Shown piece by piece: positions 27,627 through 36,613 of a DNA stretch of 64,000 bases (position 1 is its first letter; each line of letters opens with the position of its first letter). The DNA comes from Amycolatopsis thermophila (GTDB lineage: Bacteria; Actinomycetota; Actinomycetes; Mycobacteriales; Pseudonocardiaceae), in contig NZ_JAUSUT010000001.1 of the NCBI RefSeq assembly GCF_030814215.1, positions 6,014,001-6,078,000 of the forward strand, written 5' to 3'. The notes below the pieces were generated by a model. It made no database searches. It was given only the letters and a program-made list of their open reading frames with translations, and had not been told where the DNA came from. The translations under genes were made by a program, and so were the position numbers.

Positions 27627-29683
27627 GGCAGGACCGCCTTCAGCGCCTCCGCGCTCGGCGACCCGTTCTCCCTCCGCTCGACCCAGCCGGCGATGGCCTC
27701 GACCGCGTCGGCGACCGCGACACCGTTGATCTGGCTGCCGTCGCGGAACCGGAACGACACCGCGCCCGCCTCGACGTCCTTGCCGCCCGCCAGCACCATG
27801 AACGGCACCTTCTGGGTGGTGTGCGTGCGGATCTTCTTCTGCATCCGGTCGTCGCTGGTGTCCACCTCGACGCGGATCCCCTTGGCGCGCAACGCCTTCT
27901 CCACCCCGCGCAGGTGCTCGACGTGCTCGTCGGCGATCGGGATGCCGACCACCTGCACCGGCGCCAGCCACGCCGGGAACGCGCCCGCGTAGTGCTCGGT
28001 GAGCACCCCGAAGAACCGTTCGATCGAGCCGAACAGCGCGCGGTGGATCATCACCGGACGCCGGCGGGACCCGTCCGCGGCGGTGTACTCGAGCTTGAAC
28101 AGCTCGGGCAGGTTGAAGTCCAGCTGGATGGTCGACATCTGCCACGACCGGCCCAGCGCGTCCTTGGCCTGCACCGAGATCTTCGGCCCGTAGAACGCCG
28201 CGCCACCCGGGTCCGGCACCAGCTCCAGGCCGGAGGCCTCGGCGGTCTGCCGCAGCACCTCGGTGGCCTCGGCCCACACCTCGTCGGAGCCGACGTACTT
28301 CTCGTCGTTGCGGGTGGACAGCTCGAGGTAGAAGTCGTCCAGACCGTAGTCGCGCAACAGGTTCAGCACGAAGTCCAGCAGCGACCGCAGCTCGTCGGCC
28401 ACCTGCTCCTGGGTGCAGAAGATGTGCGCGTCGTCCTGGGTGAAGCCGCGGGCGCGGGTCAGGCCGTGCACCACACCGGACTTCTCGTACCGGTAGACCG
28501 TGCCGAACTCGAACAGCCGCATCGGCAGGTCGCGGTAGGACCGGCCGCGCGAGGCGAAGATCAGGTCGTGGAACGGGCAGTTCATCGGCTTGAGGTAGTA
28601 GTCCTGCCCGGGCTTGCGGACCTTGCCCTCGTCGTCGTACTCGGCGTCGAGGTGCATCGCCGGGAACATGCCGTCGCGGTACCAGTCCAGGTGACCGGAG
28701 ACCTCGAACAGCGTGCCCTTGGTGATGTGCGGCGAATAGACGAACTCGTAGCCGGCCTCGACGTGGCGCTGCCGGGAGTAGTTCTCCATCTCCTGCCGGA
28801 TGATGCCGCCCTTGGGGTGGAACACCGGCAGGCCCGAGCCGATCTCGTCGGGGAAGGAGAACAGGTCCAGCTCGGCGCCCAGCTTGCGGTGGTCGCGCCG
28901 CTCGGCCTCGGCCAGCCGCTCCAGGTAGGCCTCCTGCGCCTCGGCCGACTCCCAGGCGGTGCCGTAGATGCGCTGCAGCTGCGGGTTCTTCTCACTGCCG
29001 CGCCAGTAGGCGGCGGCGACGCGGGTCAGCTTGAACGCCGGGATGAACTTGGTGGTCGGCACGTGCGGGCCGCGGCACAGGTCGCTCCACACGCGCTCCT
29101 TGGTGCGCGGGTCGAGGTTGTCGTAGATGGTCAGCTCGCCGCCGCCGACCTCCATGACCTCGGAAGTGTCCACATCGGACTTGAGGTCGATGAGCTCGAG
29201 CTTGAACGGCTCGTTCGCCAGCTCCTCGCGGGCCTGCTCGGGCGAGTCGAAGCGGCGGCGGGAGAACTGCTGCGCCCCCTTGACGATCTGCTTCATGCGC
29301 TTTTCCAGCGCCTGCAGGTCTTCCGGGGTGAACGGCTTGTCGACGAGGAAGTCGTAGTAGAAGCCATCCTTGACGGGAGGGCCGATGCCGAGCTTGGCCT
29401 CCGGGAACTGCTGCTGCACGGCCTGGGCGAGGACGTGCGCCGCGGAGTGCCGGATGACGCTGCGGCCGTCCTCGGTGTTCGCCGCGACGGCCTCGACCGG
29501 GGTGTTCGCCTCGGGCGCCCACGCCAGGTCGCGCAGGCGCCCGTCGGCGTCGCGGACGACGACGATCGCGTCCGGGCCCTTGGTCGGCAGGCCCGCCTCC
29601 CGGATCGCGGTGCCGGCCGTGGTCCCGGCCGGCACCACCACGCTGACGGCGGGTGCGGCTGCGGCGGACGACGGCTGGTTCAC
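27623..29683 (-). CDS. thrS: threonyl-tRNA synthetase
   Basis: A 686-residue class II synthetase. Domains: N-terminal TGS-like and editing region (residues 1-240, with [16 protein letters not shown]), catalytic core (about 270-560) and an anticodon-binding C-terminus. Zinc-ligand segments are [12 protein letters not shown] and [17 protein letters not shown], and motif 2 is [21 protein letters not shown] start at 29683 after GAAGGAGCCC. No T-box leader was recognised upstream. Confidence 0.96.
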   Translation of the reverse strand: MNQPSSAAAAPAVSVVVPAGTTAGTAIREAGLPTKGPDAIVVVRDADGRLRDLAWAPEANTPVEAVAANTEDGRSVIRHSAAHVLAQAVQQQFPEAKLGIGPPVKDGFYYDFLVDKPFTPEDLQALEKRMKQIVKGAQQFSRRRFDSPEQAREELANEPFKLELIDLKSDVDTSEVMEVGGGELTIYDNLDPRTKERVWSDLCRGPHVPTTKFIPAFKLTRVAAAYWRGSEKNPQLQRIYGTAWESAEAQEAYLERLAEAERRDHRKLGAELDLFSFPDEIGSGLPVFHPKGGIIRQEMENYSRQRHVEAGYEFVYSPHITKGTLFEVSGHLDWYRDGMFPAMHLDAEYDDEGKVRKPGQDYYLKPMNCPFHDLIFASRGRSYRDLPMRLFEFGTVYRYEKSGVVHGLTRARGFTQDDAHIFCTQEQVADELRSLLDFVLNLLRDYGLDDFYLELSTRNDEKYVGSDEVWAEATEVLRQTAEASGLELVPDPGGAAFYGPKISVQAKDALGRSWQMSTIQLDFNLPELFKLEYTAADGSRRRPVMIHRALFGSIERFFGVLTEHYAGAFPAWLAPVQVVGIPIADEHVEHLRGVEKALRAKGIRVEVDTSDDRMQKKIRTHTTQKVPFMVLAGGKDVEAGAVSFRFRDGSQINGVAVADAVEAIAGWVERRENGSPSAEALKAVLP

Positions 29684-29760
29684 GATGGGCTCCTTCGGAT
29701 GCGAAGTGGTGACCCACCGATGCTATCCGCCGCCCGCCAGCGGCTTTTCAGCGAGGGAGG

Positions 29761-30378
29761 TCAGACGGTCTCGACGACCTCGTCGTAGTCCAGCCGCGGC
29801 AGCCGGTCGAACCACGGGTTGTCGCCCGGCTTGCCGACGTTGATCACGACCAGCGACTTCCAGTTGCGGTCGGCGAAGAACTCCTTGTCCACACCGGCGG
29901 CGTCGAAGCCGGTCATCGGGCCGGCGGCCAGGCCCGCGGCGCGCACGCCGATGATGAAGTAGCCGACCTGCAGCAGCGAGTTCAGGCGCGCGAACCCCTC
30001 GCGGCCGGACTCGTCGCCGGCGAAGAGGTCCTTGGCGTCGGGCTTGTGCGGGAAGGTCTTGGGCAGGTTCTCGTGGAAGTCGGTGTCGGCGGCCAGCACC
30101 ACGGTCACCGGGGCGCTCGCCGTCTTGGCGCGGTTGCCCTCCGACATGTGCGGCAGCAGCCGCTGCTTGCCCTCCTCGGAGCGGATGACCAGCGCCCGCA
30201 GGGGCTGGGTGTTCATCGAGGTCGGGGCCCACTTGACCAGGTCGTAGATCGCCTGGATCTGCTCCTCGCCGACTGGCTCGTCGGAGAACGAGTTGGCCGT
30301 CCGCGCCTCGCGGAACAGCAGGTCCTGGACCTCCTGCGGCAGCTGGAGGGTCTCGGCGAGGCTGCTGGTCGAAGTCAT
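29761..30378 (-). CDS. nitroreductase-family protein (malonic semialdehyde reductase RutE-like)
   Basis: A 205-residue flavin reductase-like protein. The N-terminal ARTANSFSDEPV and the segment YDLVKWAPTSMNTQPLR are typical of RutE-like nitroreductases, as is the GPMTGFDAAGVDKEFF stretch. The rest of the rut pathway is not present, so the physiological substrate is unknown. A near-match to the MarR operator lies about 50 bases upstream of the ATG. Confidence 0.87.
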   Translation of the reverse strand: MTSTSSLAETLQLPQEVQDLLFREARTANSFSDEPVGEEQIQAIYDLVKWAPTSMNTQPLRALVIRSEEGKQRLLPHMSEGNRAKTASAPVTVVLAADTDFHENLPKTFPHKPDAKDLFAGDESGREGFARLNSLLQVGYFIIGVRAAGLAAGPMTGFDAAGVDKEFFADRNWKSLVVINVGKPGDNPWFDRLPRLDYDEVVETV

Positions 30379-30425
30379 CGACGTACTCCCGTTGTCGGTA
30401 GTTGAACTGTCACCGACTCCAACCT

Positions 30426-30441
30426 GGTTGAGCGCTTGACT
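30426..30441. promoter_or_regulatory. possible third MarR-type operator upstream of the nitroreductase gene
   Basis: GGTTGAGCGCTTGACT has the exact left arm of the two marR-yceI operators and four of seven matches in the right arm. It is 48 bases before the nitroreductase start. This is a suggestion only. Confidence 0.3.
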
Positions 30442-30460
30442 ATTTCCGGTGTGCCGGTCG

Positions 30461-31264
30461 TCACTCGTACAGGCGAACCCGGTCGACCTCCGCGGTGCTG
30501 CGGAGGGGCGGCTGCGGCTTGTGCCGGTTGTGGTTCTGCTGGATGACCAGGTGCATCGGCTGGTCCGGGATGGTCCCCGGCATGCCGTAGGTCGCCCAGG
30601 CGACGCCGTCGATGTAGCAGGTGACGTGGTCGGGCTGCCATTCGACGGCGTAGTTGTGCCACCCGGTGATGTCGAACGGGTCCTTCCTGGTGTGGCCGGC
30701 GTCGGTGTTGCCCTTGCCGTGCAGCCAGCTCTCCACGAACTGGCGCGCCGGGTCGTAGATCTCGGCGAAATCGATCTCGCCGTCGGCGTTGGTGTCGCTC
30801 TCCGGCCACAGCAGCAGCACCGGGTTGAAGTCGTGGTCGGCGGGCGCCGGGAACCGCGCCCGCACCTCCCACCGACCGTAGGTGCGATCGTCGTGCCAGG
30901 CGATGCCGCAGGTGGCAGCGGTGTCGTCGCCGTTGCCGACCAGGGTGAGGACGCCGCCGCGGACCACGCACTGGTCCTTGCTCAGCGTTTCCCCCGAGAC
31001 CGTGTTGAACCCCTGGTAGACCTCCCACTTGGAGGTGTCCACCCGGCGGCCGTCGAAGTCGTCGGAGTCGGTGAGCCGCCATCCGTAGTTGACCGCGGCC
31101 TCGTCCGACCGGTCCGGGGTCACCACGGCCGTGCTCGGTGGCGCCGTCACCACCGTCGGCGTGTCGCCATCCGACTCGAAGCGATCCGACGTCACTCGCA
31201 CGGCGATGATCGCGACACCCGCCAGGACTACGCAGGCGATCAGGATGACTACGCGACGCACCAC
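30461..31264 (-). CDS. membrane-anchored GH16-like glycoside hydrolase
   Basis: A 267-residue protein. An N-terminal membrane anchor (VVILIACVVLAGVAIIAV, residues 5-22) leads into a beta-jelly-roll domain with GEIDFAEIYD, which fits the GH16 ExDxxE catalytic pattern. Other family-like parts are YGRWEVRARFPAP, WHNYAVEWQPDHVTCYIDG and MHLVIQQNHN. It is expected to cut or remodel a beta-glucan-type polysaccharide outside the cell. GTG start at 31264. It is the last gene of the leftward polysaccharide locus and may trim the product during export. Confidence 0.85.
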   Translation of the reverse strand: MVRRVVILIACVVLAGVAIIAVRVTSDRFESDGDTPTVVTAPPSTAVVTPDRSDEAAVNYGWRLTDSDDFDGRRVDTSKWEVYQGFNTVSGETLSKDQCVVRGGVLTLVGNGDDTAATCGIAWHDDRTYGRWEVRARFPAPADHDFNPVLLLWPESDTNADGEIDFAEIYDPARQFVESWLHGKGNTDAGHTRKDPFDITGWHNYAVEWQPDHVTCYIDGVAWATYGMPGTIPDQPMHLVIQQNHNRHKPQPPLRSTAEVDRVRLYE

Positions 31265-31301
31265 GGGCGACAACCTATCGTCCCCCGAACGGGTGGGAGA
31301 T

Positions 31302-32138
31302 CTACCCCCGCTCGCCCTGCCGCTTCGCGACCAGGAACAGCGCCTGCCTGCGCAGACGGGCACCCGGCGCCATCGCCGCACCGACCAGGCGGTCGACCGG
31401 CCGCACGCCCCACCCCGGATCGCTGGCCAGCCCCTCCGACAGCGCCCGCTGCTCGGCGTACTCCGCGCGCTGCGCCCGCGCCGACAACGAGCTCCGCCGG
31501 ACCCGGAACGCGGCCAGCGACTCCCGCTGGCCGACGAAGTCGCCGTGGCCGAGCAGGCCGATCCACAGCGCCAGGTCCATCGGGAACTTCCAGCGGGCGT
31601 CGAACCCGCCGACCGCGTCGAACTGCTCCCGCCGGAACAAGGCGCCGCCGGGCTCCCCGAGCGGGTTGCCGCCGTGGCGGACGATCTTGCGGATCACCGT
31701 GCCCGCCGGCTGGCGGCCCACCAGCCCGCGCAGGCCGCGGTTGGCGGCCAGCACCTCGCCGGCCTCGTTGATCATGTCGCGGCGGGCGCACACCAGGGCG
31801 ATCGCGGGGTCGCTCGCGAGCACCTCGTACTGCCTGCGCACGCAGTCCGGGTGCAGCAGGTCGTCGGCGCACACCAGCTTGACGAACCGGCCGCGGGACT
31901 CGGCGACGACGCGGTTCCAGTTCTCCGCCAGCGGCAGCACCCGGTCGTTGCGGAGCACCCGCAGCCGGGGATCGGTGAACCCCCGCAGGATGTCCGGGGT
32001 CTCGTCGGTGGAGGCGTTGTCCAGCACGACGACCTCGACGTCGTCGAGGGTCTGCGCCAGGACGCTCCGGACCGTGTCGGCGAGGTAGCGCCCGGCCTGG
32101 TAGGCCGGGATGCACACGGAGACCGCGGCCGCGCTCAC
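31302..32138 (-). CDS. family 2 glycosyltransferase
   Basis: A 278-residue inverting GT-A transferase. VSVCIPAYQAGRYLADTVRSV begins the Rossmann-like domain, VVVLDNASTDET and the later LVCADDLLHPDC (metal/nucleotide binding) follow, and the acceptor-side segment WKFPMDLALWIGLLGHGDF is near residue 190. The first codon is GTG 32138. Sugar specificity cannot be read from sequence. It is divergent from the GH39-like gene. Confidence 0.88.
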   Translation of the reverse strand: MSAAAVSVCIPAYQAGRYLADTVRSVLAQTLDDVEVVVLDNASTDETPDILRGFTDPRLRVLRNDRVLPLAENWNRVVAESRGRFVKLVCADDLLHPDCVRRQYEVLASDPAIALVCARRDMINEAGEVLAANRGLRGLVGRQPAGTVIRKIVRHGGNPLGEPGGALFRREQFDAVGGFDARWKFPMDLALWIGLLGHGDFVGQRESLAAFRVRRSSLSARAQRAEYAEQRALSEGLASDPGWGVRPVDRLVGAAMAPGARLRRQALFLVAKRQGERG

Positions 32139-32194
32139 TCCGTTTCCCCCTTCCGGGTGTAGCTCTGAACAGGCACGACGATGTTCGGTCGCTC

Positions 32195-33814
32195 ATGCTG
32201 GCACGCGTGGGGATCTTCGCGATCGTCGCCCTGCTCGTGGCGGGGCTGTTCAGCTGGGCTCCGGGGGACCGGGACGAGCCCCCGGCTCCACCCGCGGTGG
32301 CGCTGCGACCCGGCGCCGGGGGCGGGCTCGTACTGGGCGTGACGCACGCACAGTACAGCCTCGACTCGTGGCTCACACCCGGACAGCGGGAGAGCGGCGA
32401 GCAGATCCTGGGCGCCACGCCGATGCTGCAGAACCAGCACATCATGGGCTTCGGCGTGGGCAACCCGGAACCGGTACCCGGCCGCTACGACTGGTCCCGC
32501 CTGGACGAGCGGATGGACCTGATCGGGCGTACCGGCGGCACCCCGGTGATCACGTTGTGCTGCGCACCCGACTGGATGAAGGGCGGCGCGACGGGCACGA
32601 CGAACTGGGACGACCTGGCCGCCGCCCCGCTGCGCGCGCACTTCGCCGACTTCGCCCGCCTGTCGGCCGTGGTCGCCCAGCGCTATCCGCAGGTGCGCTA
32701 CTTCCAGGTGTGGAACGAGCTCAAGGGGTTCTGGGACTCCGCGAAGGGCCGCTGGGACCAGGAGGGCTACACCGACCTCTACAACCAGGTCTACGACGCG
32801 GTGAAGAAGGTGCGGCCGGACGCGCTGATCGGCGGCCCGTACGTGGTGATCAACACCTGGTCGTCGGCGGAGGCCACGGACCACCCGTCCGAGTTGCGCG
32901 GTCCCTACGGCGTGGTCGACCAGCGGTCGCTGGACGTCGTGGAGTACTGGAACGAGCACAAGCACGGCGCGGACTTCGTGGCGCTGGACGCCTCCACCGC
33001 GACCCGCGACAAGGGCCTGATCACCACACCCGACCGGGCGAGCCAGATCTACTCCGACGCCACCCGCTGGGCGCGCGGCGTCACGGGCCTGCCCGTGTGG
33101 TGGTCGGAGTTCTACCCGGACGCCGCTCCCCCGGCCGACCAGCCCGGCGCCCCCGCGAAGAGCAGCCCACCGGCCACGAGCACGGCACCCGCGGCGAGCA
33201 GCACGCCCACCACGACCACAGCACCCACCCCGTCCGGCGGACCCACGCCCTCCGGCGAACCCACCCGCGCCGGTGAGCCCACGAGCACCACGCCCACCAC
33301 GACCGGCGAGCCCACCACGACCACCGCACCCGCGGCCACGACCGGGACCCCGAAGCCCGCCACCGCCACGAAGTCCAGCGCGCCCACCACCACGAAGACC
33401 AGCCCGCCCACCACCACACCGTCCGGGCAGGCCCCGGACAACGCGGTGCCGGTGGACCAGGCTCGCGCGGTGGCCACGCTCGACGCGGTGGCCCGCGCCG
33501 CCGACGCGGGCGCGGCGGCGATGCTGCTGTGGCAACCCGAGGCCAGCGACGACCTGCCCTACGCCGCGCTCTGGTCGCAGGCCAGGGCCGGTTCGGACGT
33601 GCTGCGGCCGACCAGCCTGACCGCGGCGTGGACGTGGCTCGCCCCGCGTCTGCGCGACGGCCTGGTCGACGTGCACCGCAAGCCGGCCGACCTGGTGCAG
33701 TTCGTCGCGCCACAGGGGAACGTGACCATCAACCCGCAGCCGCGGGCCGCGCCGCTGCGCCGGGGCGGACTGTCGGTGACGGTGCCACCGCTGGCGATCC
33801 TGCTGCCGGGGTGA
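32195..33814 (+). CDS. GH39-like glycoside hydrolase with a large Pro/Thr-rich insertion
   Basis: A 539-residue protein with an N-terminal membrane anchor/signal (residues 3-21). The TIM-barrel part resembles GH39 enzymes: the likely acid/base glutamate is Glu175 in FQVWNELKGFW, and the nucleophile candidate is Glu305 in PVWWSEFYPD. Immediately after, residues about 311-417 are a Thr/Pro/Ser/Ala-rich low-complexity segment. Barrel-like sequence then resumes (ARAVATLDAVARAADAGAAA and MLLWQPEASDD), so the linker is inside the catalytic domain. It is one of two plus-strand genes in the otherwise leftward locus. Confidence 0.82.
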   Translation: MLARVGIFAIVALLVAGLFSWAPGDRDEPPAPPAVALRPGAGGGLVLGVTHAQYSLDSWLTPGQRESGEQILGATPMLQNQHIMGFGVGNPEPVPGRYDWSRLDERMDLIGRTGGTPVITLCCAPDWMKGGATGTTNWDDLAAAPLRAHFADFARLSAVVAQRYPQVRYFQVWNELKGFWDSAKGRWDQEGYTDLYNQVYDAVKKVRPDALIGGPYVVINTWSSAEATDHPSELRGPYGVVDQRSLDVVEYWNEHKHGADFVALDASTATRDKGLITTPDRASQIYSDATRWARGVTGLPVWWSEFYPDAAPPADQPGAPAKSSPPATSTAPAASSTPTTTTAPTPSGGPTPSGEPTRAGEPTSTTPTTTGEPTTTTAPAATTGTPKPATATKSSAPTTTKTSPPTTTPSGQAPDNAVPVDQARAVATLDAVARAADAGAAAMLLWQPEASDDLPYAALWSQARAGSDVLRPTSLTAAWTWLAPRLRDGLVDVHRKPADLVQFVAPQGNVTINPQPRAAPLRRGGLSVTVPPLAILLPG

Positions 33815-33819
33815 CCGGC

Positions 33820-34050
33820 TCACAGGGTCAGTCCCACCACGATCCGCCAGATCGCGCCGATCGCCGTCAGCACCGTCAGCCCGACCGCGACCAGGTCCAG
33901 GGTGCGGATCCGCTCGGTGCGGGCCGACGCCGTGTCGGTCGAGCGGCGCCCGACCGCCCGCTCCTTGAGGACGGTCCGCCACACCAGCACGACGAGCAGG
34001 GCCAGCCCGAGCAGCGCCGTGACCAGGGTGAGGAAGTCGGCCTGGCTCAC
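33820..34050 (-). CDS. small two-helix membrane protein
   Basis: A 76-residue protein with two predicted membrane helices, FLTLVTALLGLALLVVLVW and LVAVGLTVLTAIGAIWRIVV, joined by a basic loop. The GTG at 34050 overlaps the acyltransferase stop (GTGA), so it is coupled to the locus. Unknown family; it may support assembly of the export machinery. Confidence 0.68.
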   Translation of the reverse strand: MSQADFLTLVTALLGLALLVVLVWRTVLKERAVGRRSTDTASARTERIRTLDLVAVGLTVLTAIGAIWRIVVGLTL

Positions 34051-34610
34051 GCCGGCTGTCCCGCCACGGTCGTCTCGCGCACCAGCCGGGCCGGCACGCC
34101 GGCGTAGACGCCGGGCACCGGGCAGTCCCGCGCGACGACGGCGCCGGCCGCGATCACCACGTCGTCGGCGATGCGCACGCCGGGCAGGATCTGCGCCCGC
34201 GCACCGACCCACACCCGGTCCCCGATCACCACCGGCCGCGCCTGCGCGACGCGGGAGACCCTGCCGTCGGGCAGCGTCGGGTGGTGCGAGGTGACGATCA
34301 TGACCTGCGGCCCGAACTGGCAGGCCTCGCCGATCCTGATCGGGCCGACCGACTCCAGGTAGCACTCGGCGTTGAGGAAGGTGCGGCGGCCGATCTCGAT
34401 GTTGCGCAGGGCGCCGTAGATGCGCAGCCCGGCGAAGATGTTGCCGGACCGGATGCGCGCGCCGAACGCGCGGTAGCCGAGCAGCCGCAGCGGGCGCGGC
34501 ACCACGGCGCTGCCGAGCACGCCGTTGACGACCGCACCGACGGTCATCGACCACAGCTCGATGCGCACCTGGTCTCTCAGCCGCCGGGAAAGGGACCGGA
34601 TCTCGCTCAA
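34047..34610 (-). CDS. left-handed beta-helix acyltransferase
   Basis: A 187-residue protein of the hexapeptide-repeat (LbH) family, related to WcaF/maltose O-acetyltransferases. Repeat-like strands include IRIGEACQFGPQVMIV and VVIGDRVWVGARAQILPGVR; SHHPTLPDGR contains the likely catalytic histidine. It probably acetylates a sugar of the polysaccharide. Translation starts at TTG 34610, overlapping the previous stop (TTGA), with GGAGGAACGAG before it. Confidence 0.88.
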   Translation of the reverse strand: MSEIRSLSRRLRDQVRIELWSMTVGAVVNGVLGSAVVPRPLRLLGYRAFGARIRSGNIFAGLRIYGALRNIEIGRRTFLNAECYLESVGPIRIGEACQFGPQVMIVTSHHPTLPDGRVSRVAQARPVVIGDRVWVGARAQILPGVRIADDVVIAAGAVVARDCPVPGVYAGVPARLVRETTVAGQPA

Positions 34611-36613
34611 CTCGTTCCTCCGCCACTGCCCTGCACGAACCGCTCGGCGGGCGTCGTCCGGCCGAGCACGAGCGACCCGCGATCGTCGAACACCACGTGG
34701 TACACCCCGGTCGCCTCGAGCTCGCGCACGAGGTCGGCGCCGTAGGTGGCGGGCACCTGGTCGAAGATCTTCAGGTAGGCCCACTGCGGCTCCGTGAGCA
34801 CAAGATAATCGGGGCCCTTCAGGCGAAGGCAGCCGACCAGCGCGGGCACGTCGGCCAGCTCCTTCTCGCAATAGCCGTCGACCTCGTACTGGGACACCTC
34901 GCCCACGCGCGCGAACGACAGCGGCACCGAGTTGACCAGCGAGTCCACCCGCTGCCCCGGCTCCGCCTGGTGCACCGCCCACGAGGCGGCGGCGATGTCG
35001 CTGTCGTGGAAGCTGGTGTAGGCGTCGTTGCCGCCGCGGGCGGTGACGGTCGAGGCGAGCAGCCCGGTGAGCACGACCCACGGCACCGCGGCCATCAGCA
35101 CGGTCCGCGCCGGCCGGTTGCGCCAGCGCAGCCGCCGCGCCGAGGTGACCGCCCGTTCCAGCGCGAGCGAGGCCGGCAGCGCCATGACCGGCAGCGAGAA
35201 CAGGAAGCAGCGCATGAAGACCTCGCCGCCGTAGGGCTGGGCCACGGCGAGCCCGAACGGCGCCACGCACAGCGCGGGCAGCAGCCACGACCGCAGCGAG
35301 TCCCGCCACATGCGCCAGATGCCGTACCCGGCCATCGCCGCCACGAACAGCGTGATCGCGATGCGCACGGTCAGCACGACGAGCCGGCCGGGACTGCCGG
35401 CGAACCGGGCCACGATGCCCTCATCCACAGAGGACCCGACGTCGCCGAGCGGGCTGAGGATCATCTGGACCAGCTGCCCGCTCCAGAACTCCGACGCGCC
35501 CAGCGAGAACCACACCACGGCGCCGCCGAGGACCACGAACGGCATCCACGCCGGCCACAACCGGCCGAACACCAGCAGCAGCAACAGCAGGACGCCGAGC
35601 ACGAACGGCGTCAGCTGGTGGGTCGGCGCGAGCGCGAGCCCGATGAGCACGACCGCGCCCTGGGCGACCAGCCGCGCCTTGGGGCTCGACCGCGGCGCGA
35701 GCCGGGCCCGCAGCCGCGCTTTCACCGGTTCGGTGAGGCGGGGCCGCACCAGGTGCCGGAAGGTCAGGGTCAGCGCGGCCAGCAGCAGCACCATCGCGGT
35801 GCCCTGCGGGGAGAAGTAGTCCTGCTCGGTCCAGTTGGCGACCAGGTAGAGCCACGGGGCGATCCACGCGGCGCGCCGGTTGCCCAGCGCCGACACGGCC
35901 AGCGCGCGCACGCCCAGGACCGCGAGGCCGGACAGCAGGACCGGCGCCCAGTTCAGGAACGGGATCGCGTCGCCCAGCCCCGCGGCGCGGGTGATCATCG
36001 CGACCAGGGAGAAGAACCCGGCCCAGGAGAACCGCGCGTCGTAGTCGTGCAGGATGTCGCCGTGCGTGGCGATGTAGTCGGCGAAGCCGGCGTGCAGCCA
36101 CGCCACCGGCAGGCGCGCGACCTCCTCGACCGCGGGCTGCAGCCCGTACACCCCGAGCACGCCGACGAGCGTGTAGAGCGACAGCAGCCAGGTGCGCGGC
36201 CGGTAGCGCAGCAGTTCCAGCACCACCGCGGCGACCAGCAGCGGGTAGGACAGCAGCGTCGGGACCGACAGTTCGGCCACCAGGCCGAGACCGCCGATCT
36301 CCTCGGGCGGGATCGGGTGCAGCCCGATGATCCACAGCACCACCGCGACCGCGGCGAGGCCGGGGCCGAAGAACGGGTCGGCGAGGAACGCCGGCCGCCC
36401 GGCGCCGGTGCCCAGCCGGGGACGCGAGTCGACGGCGCGGGCGGGCGGCTTCTCCGACGGTGCGCCGAGCCGACCGGAGGCCGGGATGTAACGGGTCGGC
36501 GTGCCGGGCGGGGGCGGCTGGGTGAACCGCATCGGCTCGCGCGGGCGGGGCGAGGGGCGGATGGGCCGGTCCGGGCGTAGCGGGCGCAGGAACCGGGTGG
36601 GCGGCTCGGTCAC
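34607..36613 (-). CDS. large polytopic membrane protein of the polysaccharide locus
   Basis: A 668-residue protein. The first 85 residues are Pro/Arg-rich and cytosolic. About 11-13 membrane helices follow, and a C-terminal soluble part (from about residue 535) ends near VFDDRGSLVLGRTTP. The membrane portion contains NWTEQDYFSPQGTAMVLLLA, which resembles glycosyltransferase-like or polymerase-like membrane proteins of polysaccharide loci. A Wzy-like polymerase is one possibility, but no defining motif was identified. The GTG start overlaps the flippase stop. Confidence 0.78.
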   Translation of the reverse strand: MTEPPTRFLRPLRPDRPIRPSPRPREPMRFTQPPPPGTPTRYIPASGRLGAPSEKPPARAVDSRPRLGTGAGRPAFLADPFFGPGLAAVAVVLWIIGLHPIPPEEIGGLGLVAELSVPTLLSYPLLVAAVVLELLRYRPRTWLLSLYTLVGVLGVYGLQPAVEEVARLPVAWLHAGFADYIATHGDILHDYDARFSWAGFFSLVAMITRAAGLGDAIPFLNWAPVLLSGLAVLGVRALAVSALGNRRAAWIAPWLYLVANWTEQDYFSPQGTAMVLLLAALTLTFRHLVRPRLTEPVKARLRARLAPRSSPKARLVAQGAVVLIGLALAPTHQLTPFVLGVLLLLLLVFGRLWPAWMPFVVLGGAVVWFSLGASEFWSGQLVQMILSPLGDVGSSVDEGIVARFAGSPGRLVVLTVRIAITLFVAAMAGYGIWRMWRDSLRSWLLPALCVAPFGLAVAQPYGGEVFMRCFLFSLPVMALPASLALERAVTSARRLRWRNRPARTVLMAAVPWVVLTGLLASTVTARGGNDAYTSFHDSDIAAASWAVHQAEPGQRVDSLVNSVPLSFARVGEVSQYEVDGYCEKELADVPALVGCLRLKGPDYLVLTEPQWAYLKIFDQVPATYGADLVRELEATGVYHVVFDDRGSLVLGRTTPAERFVQGSGGGTS

